Shown in pieces: positions 14,219-19,251 of a stretch of 19,251 nucleotides of DNA (positions are counted from its first letter, which is position 1; every line of letters starts with the position of its first letter). Under the pieces are notes generated by a model, which was not told the DNA's origin, did no database searches, and saw only the letters and a program-made list of their open reading frames with translations. Made by a program: the position numbers and the translations under genes. Origin of the DNA: Thermoleophilia bacterium (lineage in GTDB: Bacteria > Actinomycetota > Thermoleophilia > Gaiellales > F1-60-MAGs149); assembly GCA_016462095.1 (NCBI GenBank), contig JAEMTW010000011.1, forward strand, positions 1 to 19,251, read 5' to 3'.

Positions 14219-14258
14219 TGAGGTTTGCAGCCTAGCGGTCGGGTACGGTTCAAGCGTC
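14219..14258. promoter_or_regulatory. Divergent hom/thrC promoter region
   Basis: Forty bases separate the hom and thrC ATGs. The minus strand has TAGGCT (plus coordinates 14229-14234), ten bases from ATG 14218. The plus strand has TACGGT (14244-14249), nine bases from ATG 14259. With so little room and no Shine-Dalgarno sequence on either side, both threonine-pathway genes are likely leaderless, with promoters whose upstream halves run into the opposite gene. TTTGCA (14224-14229) and TTGAAC on the minus strand are poorly spaced as -35 elements. Confidence 0.45.
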
Positions 14259-15329
14259 ATGTCGATGTCTTTTCGCAGCCAGGGTCTGATCGAGCGCTAC
14301 CGCCGGTGGTTGCCGGTCGATGACGAGACGCCGATTATCTCGCTCGGCGAGGGCACGACACCGCTCCTGCGTGCGCCGAGGCTCGGCGATCGACTTGGTG
14401 TCGACCTCTATCTGAAGATTGAAGGTGCGAATCCGACCGGATCCTTTAAGGATCGCGGCATGACCATGGCCCTGTCGCGTGCGGCGCAAGACGGCGTCAA
14501 AGCCGTCATCTGCGCCTCAACGGGCAACACCTCGGCCTCAGCGGCTGCGTATTCGGCGCGTGCGGGCATTCGCTGCGTGGTGGTGATTCCCGGCGGTCAG
14601 GTTGCGCTCGGCAAACTCGCCCAGGCACAGGTAGCAGGTGCCCAGGTGGTCCAGATCGACGGCTCGTTCGATGACGCCCTGCGCCTCGTTCGATTGATGA
14701 GCGACGAACATCCGATCACGCTCGTCAACAACCTCAATCCCTACCGCCTCGAGGGCCAAAAAACCGCTGCCTGGGAGATCATCGACGACCTCGGGCGCGC
14801 GCCGGAATGGATGTGTCTGCCGGTTGGAAATGGCGGCAACATCACGGCCTATTGGCGCGGCTACAACGAGGCCCAAGCGCGCGGCGAGATTACGCAAATG
14901 CCGCGCATGCTCGGAGCGCAGGCCGAGGGCTCTGCCGCGATGGTCCGCGGCGAAGACATCCTCCAGCCCGAAACGATTGCAACCGCGATTCGCATCGGCG
15001 CGCCGGTCCGCCGCGAGGAGGCCGGCGCGGCAGCACGCGATTCGAATGGTGGCTTCGCGGCTGCGAGTGACCGTCAGATTCTCGACTGGTTTGGACATGT
15101 CGTCCGCGATGAGGGCATCTTCTGCGAGCCGTCCAGTGCCTCGACGCTGGCAGGCCTCGCCAACGCACGTGCCTCCGGTCTGGTTGCCGAGGGGGCCGAG
15201 GTCGTCTGTGTCTTGACTGGGAATGGTTTGAAGGACCCCGACAGCGCGATCGCCGAGAGTGCTCCGCCCATCACGATTCCGGCCGAGCGCGACGCGCTCG
15301 AGCGTGTCGTGTTGGGTGACTCCCCGTGA
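14259..15329 (+). CDS. thrC: Threonine synthase
   Basis: A 356-residue PLP enzyme that converts O-phosphohomoserine to threonine. The cofactor lysine is K64 in PTGSFKDRGM (59-68). VICASTGNTSASAAAY is the conserved Asn-containing block. PVGNGGNITAYW (188-199) holds the PLP phosphate. VVCVLTGNGLKDPD is the standard C-terminal motif. It is the short, single-domain form, normal for actinobacteria. ATG 14259 or ATG 14265 could be the start; the first lies nine bases past a TACGGT hexamer. The TGA stop overlaps the GTG start of an EamA-type transporter gene, so the two are translationally linked. thrB, which makes its substrate and often follows thrC in actinobacteria, is absent here. Confidence 0.95.
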   Translation: MSMSFRSQGLIERYRRWLPVDDETPIISLGEGTTPLLRAPRLGDRLGVDLYLKIEGANPTGSFKDRGMTMALSRAAQDGVKAVICASTGNTSASAAAYSARAGIRCVVVIPGGQVALGKLAQAQVAGAQVVQIDGSFDDALRLVRLMSDEHPITLVNNLNPYRLEGQKTAAWEIIDDLGRAPEWMCLPVGNGGNITAYWRGYNEAQARGEITQMPRMLGAQAEGSAAMVRGEDILQPETIATAIRIGAPVRREEAGAAARDSNGGFAAASDRQILDWFGHVVRDEGIFCEPSSASTLAGLANARASGLVAEGAEVVCVLTGNGLKDPDSAIAESAPPITIPAERDALERVVLGDSP

Positions 15330-16183
15330 TCGCGATCTTTGGCGGTGGGATCGCCGCCTGCTGCTGGGGTATGTCCACGATTCTTGCGGGACGGTCATCC
15401 CGCCAAATTGGGGCCGCCTCAACACTTGCTTGGGTCGGTATCGCCGGAGCAATCGTGATCACACCCGTCGTCATCTGGTACGGCGTGCCGAAGGGGATCA
15501 CGCTACAAGACATCATTCTCGTTCTGATCGCCGCCTGTGGCTCCGTCTTTGGCCTTCGGCTCACGTACGCGGCACTCGCAAAGGGGAAGGTCGGCGTCGT
15601 CGTGGCAATCACGAGTACGGAGGGAGCGATCGCGGCCATCGTCGCCTTCGTCCTCGGCGAAGCGTTCGGTCCCGTCACCGCGCTTGGGGTATTGCTCGCC
15701 ACTGTGGGGGTGGCAGCCGTTGGCCTCGGGCGTCACGTCGACGACAGCCACGAGATGGTTCGCGACAATCGCAGCGCAGCATTCACGGCAGGCGGCGCGG
15801 CATTGATCTTCGGCACGAGTCTCTACGTTTCAGGTGATGTGGCCCAGCGGGTTGGCCCACCATGGGTTGTCTTCGCTGCTCGCTATCTGGGCGTGTTGAC
15901 GATGGCGGTTCCACTCCTGATTCGCGGTCAATTACAGGCCGCTCGGCCCGCTCTGTATTTCGCCTGCGCCGCGGGTATTCTGGAGTCCAGCGGTTTCATC
16001 GGGTTTTTGTGGGGTGCTGGAGGTGGTGTCGGCATTGCGGCGGTGGTGGCGACCCAATACGCCACGATTGCCACGTTGATCTCGTGGTTCATCCTGCATG
16101 AGCGACTCTCGCGGGTGCAGATTGGCGGCATCGTGACGGTGATCGGTGGAGTCGTCCTGTTGTCGGTCGCGAGCGTGATCTAA
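15326..16183 (+). CDS. EamA/DMT-superfamily transporter (first of a tandem pair)
   Basis: A 285-residue membrane protein with about ten hydrophobic helices in two homologous halves, as in drug/metabolite transporters. The first half begins IAIFGGGIAACCWGMSTILAGR, and its fourth helix contains VGVVVAITSTEGAIAAIVAFVLGEAFGPV. The second half repeats the pattern as IAAVVATQYATIATLISWFILHERLSRVQIGGI. Both end in the glutamate-containing loop of EamA repeats. The GTG start overlaps the thrC stop (GTGA, 15326-15329) and the TAA stop overlaps the next ATG (TAATG). EamA proteins include amino-acid exporters, so threonine or homoserine efflux is a possibility from context only. Confidence 0.85.
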   Translation: MIAIFGGGIAACCWGMSTILAGRSSRQIGAASTLAWVGIAGAIVITPVVIWYGVPKGITLQDIILVLIAACGSVFGLRLTYAALAKGKVGVVVAITSTEGAIAAIVAFVLGEAFGPVTALGVLLATVGVAAVGLGRHVDDSHEMVRDNRSAAFTAGGAALIFGTSLYVSGDVAQRVGPPWVVFAARYLGVLTMAVPLLIRGQLQAARPALYFACAAGILESSGFIGFLWGAGGGVGIAAVVATQYATIATLISWFILHERLSRVQIGGIVTVIGGVVLLSVASVI

Positions 16184-17025
16184 TGGGTATTCTGCTGGGG
16201 ATTTTGGCAGCGACCGTCTGGGGCATCGCAGGGGTGGCTGGTGGTCTCGCGGCGCGTCTCGTCGGCCCGACCAGAACGATCGCGTGGGCGATGATGCTGG
16301 GGATGGTGGTCGCGGTGCCACTCGCCCTAGCCAGCGGCGCCCCAGGGCGTGTCGATGTTCGCACCGGTCTCTGGATCCTGCTGATCAGCGCCTGCATGCT
16401 TTTGGGTCTCGTCTGTGTCTATGCCGGTATGCGCTACGGCAGCATCTCCGTCGTCGCCCCGATTTCGGCGACCTACGGGGGTGTCGCTGCGTTGATCGCA
16501 ATCGTGGCTGGCGATCCCGTGACGGGGCTCGCAATCGGCGCGCTAAGCCTGGCGGTGGTGGGTGCAGTGCTGGCAGCTCGTGGCGAGACTTTGACGCCAG
16601 GTGCTGCCTACTCGAATCAGCGTGTTGCGGCCTTACTCGGAGCAGGTGCGGCGGTCGTCTGGGGCGTGCAGCTGTGGGCCGGCGGCCAGATCCAGGACGA
16701 TCTTGGCGCCAGTTGGTTGGTCGCCTCGGCTCGCATGATTGGCGTGCTCGTGATCGTGGTGCCGCTCTTGGTTCGGGGCGGACTACGGGTGGAGCGCAAG
16801 GCTGTGCCGTATTTGCTCGTGGCAGGAGTTGGCGAGGTCTGCGGGTTTACGCTCTATCTCTTCGACTCCGAGTACGGCATCGCTCAGGCGGCGGTATTGA
16901 CCGGCCAGTACGGAACCGTGGCGGCGCTGATCGGCATCTTCGTGCTCAAGGAACGGCTGCGGTTCACCCAGATCATCGGGCTCGTGCTGATTGTGATCGC
17001 CGTGATCGGGCTCGCGCTGGCCTAG
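16183..17025 (+). CDS. EamA/DMT-superfamily transporter (second of a tandem pair)
   Basis: A 280-residue membrane protein with the same ten-helix, two-repeat design as its upstream neighbour. It opens GILLGILAATVWGIAGVAGG. MRYGSISVVAPISATYGGVAALIAIVAGDPV and AQAAVLTGQYGTVAALIGIFVLKERLRFTQ are the paired EamA repeat ends, the latter with the Glu of the usual GE/HE position. Start and stop of the pair share bases (TAATG, 16181-16185). The two proteins are full length rather than half-size, so each could work alone, but an obligate hetero-pair is plausible. The gene converges on the HAD-like gene with four bases between stop codons. Confidence 0.85.
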   Translation: MGILLGILAATVWGIAGVAGGLAARLVGPTRTIAWAMMLGMVVAVPLALASGAPGRVDVRTGLWILLISACMLLGLVCVYAGMRYGSISVVAPISATYGGVAALIAIVAGDPVTGLAIGALSLAVVGAVLAARGETLTPGAAYSNQRVAALLGAGAAVVWGVQLWAGGQIQDDLGASWLVASARMIGVLVIVVPLLVRGGLRVERKAVPYLLVAGVGEVCGFTLYLFDSEYGIAQAAVLTGQYGTVAALIGIFVLKERLRFTQIIGLVLIVIAVIGLALA

Positions 17026-17029
17026 CGTG

Positions 17030-17521
17030 CTACGCCCCGAGTGCAACGACCAGTTCGGCGCGTGTGCGCACGAGCGGTGTGTCATGACCACCGAGCGCCG
17101 CTTGGGCCGCGCTGAGCGCATCCTCTAACGACCCGTCACCGGCAGCCACGGCTTTGAAGGCGCGTGCACAACCGAGGTGCTGCAGCGTCACCTCGAGCGG
17201 CTCAGATGGCAGTGCGCTTGCGCAGGCCAGCTTGGTGCCTTGCTTGGACGCGCGTCGGAGTAACGAGTTGAGCTCCGGGTCGGGAACGAGTCGGACGGGT
17301 GCATGGGCGTCGAACCAGCGGTTCAACTCCTGACGCCAGTTGGCGACGTCAGTACCTGCCCACGCATCGATTGCAGAGAGGGCGCCGGCGGCATCGCGTG
17401 GAAGGGTGGTCGGATCGAGTGGAGGCGTTCCGCCAAGGCGTCGCGACAAATACTCGGCACTCTCTGCCACAAGAGCATCAACATCGGCGAGCGCGGTGTC
17501 GAGAATAATCAGGGCGCTCAT
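17030..17521 (-). CDS. Small HAD-like protein with degenerate motifs
   Basis: A 163-residue protein. It opens MSALIILDTALADVDAL, where a HAD phosphatase would have hhhhDxDGT; the second Asp is missing. A cap-like helical stretch follows (about 18-85). VRLVPDPELNSLLRRASKQGTKLACASALPSEPLEVTLQHLGCARAF then resembles HAD motif II (strand ending in Ser) and the helix after it. AAGDGSLEDALSAAQAAL could be the remnant of the acidic motif, and DTPLVRTRAELVVAL the final strand-helix. If it is HAD-related it is probably inactive or altered. ATG 17521 overlaps the upstream vanZ-like stop (ATGA), with AGGAG just ahead; ATG 17542 is an alternative. The family assignment is tentative. Confidence 0.5.
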   Translation of the reverse strand: MSALIILDTALADVDALVAESAEYLSRRLGGTPPLDPTTLPRDAAGALSAIDAWAGTDVANWRQELNRWFDAHAPVRLVPDPELNSLLRRASKQGTKLACASALPSEPLEVTLQHLGCARAFKAVAAGDGSLEDALSAAQAALGGHDTPLVRTRAELVVALGA

Positions 17522-17886
17522 GCGACTCCTCTGCGGGACCATACCTTGAGCAGCACGATAGACGCGATGCCGATGCCAAGGGCGTCAATCGCGACGTCGG
17601 TGATCGCACCATGGCGGGTTGGCACGAAGGATTGGTGGTATTCGTCCACGATCGCGTAGACCAGGGCGATCGCCGCGGCAGCGACGAGCGCGGCGTTGAG
17701 GCGCACCCCCTGAGCCCGAACTGCAACCAAGCAGACCGAAGCCAGCAGGCCAAAGGCGAAGACATGCGCCAGCTTGCGGAGCAGCGTGTCGAGCGCACCA
17801 TGCGCGATCGTCAATCCTGGGGTGTCGCTCAGTTTCCAGATGATCGCGGCGAGCAGCACGGGGGGGAGTAGGGCAAGAATGCGCAC
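17518..17886 (-). CDS. VanZ-like membrane protein
   Basis: A 122-residue integral membrane protein with four hydrophobic helices. ILALLPPVLLAAIIWKLSDTPG begins it, RKLAHVFAFGLLASVCLVAV is the second helix with the family's K-x-x-H, and YAIVDEYHQSFVPTRHGAITDVAIDALG is the defining VanZ block (DExHQ, FVP-R and D before the last helix). VanZ proteins are linked to low-level teicoplanin resistance, but most relatives, including this one, have no known role. GTG 17886 is taken as start because the first helix begins there and TACGCT (17899-17894) ends seven bases ahead. ATG 17937 and ATG 17985 are in frame and would add 17 or 33 residues; neither has a ribosome site. Confidence 0.78.
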   Translation of the reverse strand: MRILALLPPVLLAAIIWKLSDTPGLTIAHGALDTLLRKLAHVFAFGLLASVCLVAVRAQGVRLNAALVAAAAIALVYAIVDEYHQSFVPTRHGAITDVAIDALGIGIASIVLLKVWSRRGVA

Positions 17887-18014
17887 GCCCTGCAGCGTAT
17901 CCGCGAGGGGTCGAGGCGTTTCCTGCCACAGGTACATGCAGTTCGTGGCACGGGGAGGCGTGAGTGTGCGTTGCGCATCACACATGACACCAAGCCCTGT
18001 CGCAGGCTGAAGGC
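17887..18014. other. Divergent intergenic region between the vanZ-like gene and the Ig-repeat gene
   Basis: About 128 bases, part of which could be coding if the vanZ-like protein starts at 17937 or 17985. On the minus strand TACGCT (17894-17899) may serve the vanZ-like gene. On the plus strand I find no TAnnnT hexamer close to ATG 18015, and GAAGG sits only one base before it, too near for a normal ribosome site. The promoter of the Ig-repeat gene is therefore not located. Confidence 0.35.
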
Positions 18015-19251
18015 ATGAACACCACGCCGCTTCGCCGACTGTCAGCCTCGCTCCTGTTCGTCATCCCCGTTGTGATCGCCATGGGCAGCCTCGTCAACGT
18101 CGCCGACGCGGCTGACCTCACAGTGGTCTACACGTATCCGTCGGGTGATAGCAGCGGCATGTCGGCACAGTTGGCCCCCGGCATCGGTGGTTGTACACTC
18201 GGCTGCGCCTCGCTCTACGCAGCCGCCAAGACGCCGCTCCCGGCGCGAAGGCAGGGGCTGGTCGCCTTTGCGGCGCCGGCGGGTACGACCATCGTCAGTG
18301 CTGCGATTAGCCTCCGCTATCGCACGTTGAATGACGGCCTGTCGGTGCACCTCCAGACCCGAATTGCAGGTCGTTGGCTGGATAGTCGTCGTCTGCGCTC
18401 AGCCACTGCCAATTCGGGCACCTACCGTGTTGGTGGTGGAGGCACGGCTGTGGCGGTCACGCTCACGAGCGATGTGGCCGTTGCCGGTACGGCTGTCAAG
18501 AAGGCGACGGATAACTCGGCGACGATTACGGGCGTCTCGCTGGTCGTCCGCGACGGCATCGCGCCAACGGTCGCCTGGTCCGGCGGCGATCCGAGCACGG
18601 GGCTCTGGCAGCGTGGCTCGCTCTGCGGTTCGTTTACGGCGCAGGACGTCGGCCTTGGGGTCGATCGCGTCGTCTACGCCGTCGGCAGTGTCGTTGCCTC
18701 CTCAGTGGCGCCGCTCGGCTCGCGCCTGCAACCACGACCACTGCTCTACACGGGAACCATCTGTGTCGACAGCGCCTCGCTCGAAGATGGCGTGTACGGG
18801 ACTGCGCTGGAGGCGATCGACACCAGTGCAGAAGGGAATCGCAGCCGCCTGATGGGGGGTGTTGTGCGGGTCGACAACACGGCACCCATCGTGGCCTTCG
18901 TTCCCCCAACCGATGGTGAAGCCCGCATGCCGCCACTGCTGCTGCAGGTCGAAGATCGCGCGAGCGGAGTCGCGACGACCGCGCTCAGTCTCGACGGCGT
19001 GCCACTACTCGCCAAGGCGACGGGAGGGTCGATCGTGGCGACGCCCAGCCAACCGCTCACCGATGGTCTGCATCGTGTGACGTGGACTGTCGTCGACAAC
19101 GCCGGTAACAGCACCAGCGATGGTGCCACGATCGGCGTGGCCGACGTGACTCCACCGCTGATCGACACGGTTGCTCCTCAGGGGATCGCGACCACCCTCG
19201 CGGCCGTGACCGCGAAGGTGACCGATAGTGGCTCCGGCGTCGCCGTCGACG
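18015..19251 (+). CDS. Secreted Ig-repeat surface protein (3' end beyond the window)
   Basis: A frame from ATG 18015 stays open for 412 codons to the window edge with no stop. It starts with a signal peptide: basic NTTPLRRLSAS, a hydrophobic core to about residue 24, and a likely cleavage near ADA-A (30-33). The mature part begins with a beta-rich domain of about 145 residues. It continues with Ig-like repeats announced by similar hinges: DGIAPTVAW (180 on), DNTAPIVAF (287 on) and DVTPPLIDT (377 on). The spacing of about 90-107 residues suits one Ig fold each. DGLHRVTWTVVDNAGN and DGVYGTALEAIDTSAEGN are typical repeat ends. It resembles the Ig part of the deacetylase at 8557. A catalytic domain further on is possible. 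It is probably cell-surface exposed. Confidence 0.85.
   Translation, partial: MNTTPLRRLSASLLFVIPVVIAMGSLVNVADAADLTVVYTYPSGDSSGMSAQLAPGIGGCTLGCASLYAAAKTPLPARRQGLVAFAAPAGTTIVSAAISLRYRTLNDGLSVHLQTRIAGRWLDSRRLRSATANSGTYRVGGGGTAVAVTLTSDVAVAGTAVKKATDNSATITGVSLVVRDGIAPTVAWSGGDPSTGLWQRGSLCGSFTAQDVGLGVDRVVYAVGSVVASSVAPLGSRLQPRPLLYTGTICVDSASLEDGVYGTALEAIDTSAEGNRSRLMGGVVRVDNTAPIVAFVPPTDGEARMPPLLLQVEDRASGVATTALSLDGVPLLAKATGGSIVATPSQPLTDGLHRVTWTVVDNAGNSTSDGATIGVADVTPPLIDTVAPQGIATTLAAVTAKVTDSGSGVAVD

Noticed and set aside
12845..14221. A 458-codon plus-strand frame opposite hom, longer than hom itself
   Set aside because: Its translation has no recognisable domain and is rich in Asp, Arg and His with no ordered pattern, while the minus strand reads a complete homoserine dehydrogenase. 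It is a high-G+C antisense shadow.
1..19251. tRNA or rRNA genes, CRISPR arrays, insertion sequences, att sites or a replication origin
   Set aside because: By eye I found no tRNA cloverleaf, no repeat-spacer pattern, no transposase or integrase gene and no DnaA-box cluster; the gaps between genes are too short for most of these. A tRNA scan and repeat search would settle it.

Overview
The window is a gene-dense, high-G+C bacterial chromosome segment made almost entirely of housekeeping genes. Nearly all of it is coding and the longest gap between genes is about 130 bases. The gene content suggests a Gram-positive member of the Actinomycetota. This includes a DUF2520-panC pair, an fmdB-led t6A cluster, Rex, a ZAS-type anti-sigma protein, DUF1844 next to an MTA phosphorylase, K+-independent HppA, and Ig-repeat surface proteins. 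A deep lineage such as Thermoleophilia is my best guess. That placement is inference; there is no rRNA here to test it.

Layout: (1) 1-1611, minus strand: a pantothenate operon, a DUF2520 dehydrogenase (candidate ketopantoate reductase) then panC, with a further gene starting in the last 8 bases. (2) 1690-4714, plus strand: fmdB, tsaE, tsaB, rimI, tsaD and a thioredoxin/glutaredoxin-like CxxC protein, most overlapping by ATGA. TsaB, TsaD and TsaE make the t6A modification of tRNAs reading ANN codons. (3) 4793-5413: the NADH/NAD+ sensor Rex, convergent with an anti-sigma-like membrane protein (5427-6023, minus). (4) 6088-8544, plus: a YbdK/GCS2-type carboxylate-amine ligase, a DUF1844 protein and an MTA phosphorylase-type enzyme. 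(5) 8557-9885: a secreted, Ig-domain-bearing polysaccharide deacetylase. (6) 9993-12110: the proton-pumping pyrophosphatase HppA, followed by a strong hairpin terminator and a phased array of five 11-bp CTAG units. (7) 12212-14218, minus: homoserine dehydrogenase then an SDR oxidoreductase. (8) 14259-17025, plus: threonine synthase followed by two overlapping EamA/DMT-type transporters, with no homoserine kinase in sight. (9) 17030-17886, minus: a VanZ-like membrane protein and a small degenerate HAD-like protein. (10) 18015-19251, plus: the first 412 codons of a secreted Ig-repeat protein that runs off the end.

The most striking signal is regulatory. Seven transcription-unit heads (fmdB, the anti-sigma gene, the ybdK-like gene, the deacetylase gene, the SDR gene, hom and thrC) have a TAnnnT -10-like hexamer ending only 6-10 bases before the chosen start codon, with no convincing Shine-Dalgarno site. 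That is the geometry of leaderless transcripts. In two of them the TAG of the hexamer is also the stop codon of the preceding gene. The panG-like gene, rex and hppA instead keep a leader with a recognisable Shine-Dalgarno sequence. I did not find an obviously new multi-gene system. The best candidates for undescribed biology are this promoter/stop-codon architecture, the CTAG array, the thrC-EamA-EamA operon and the nested inverted repeat before hppA.
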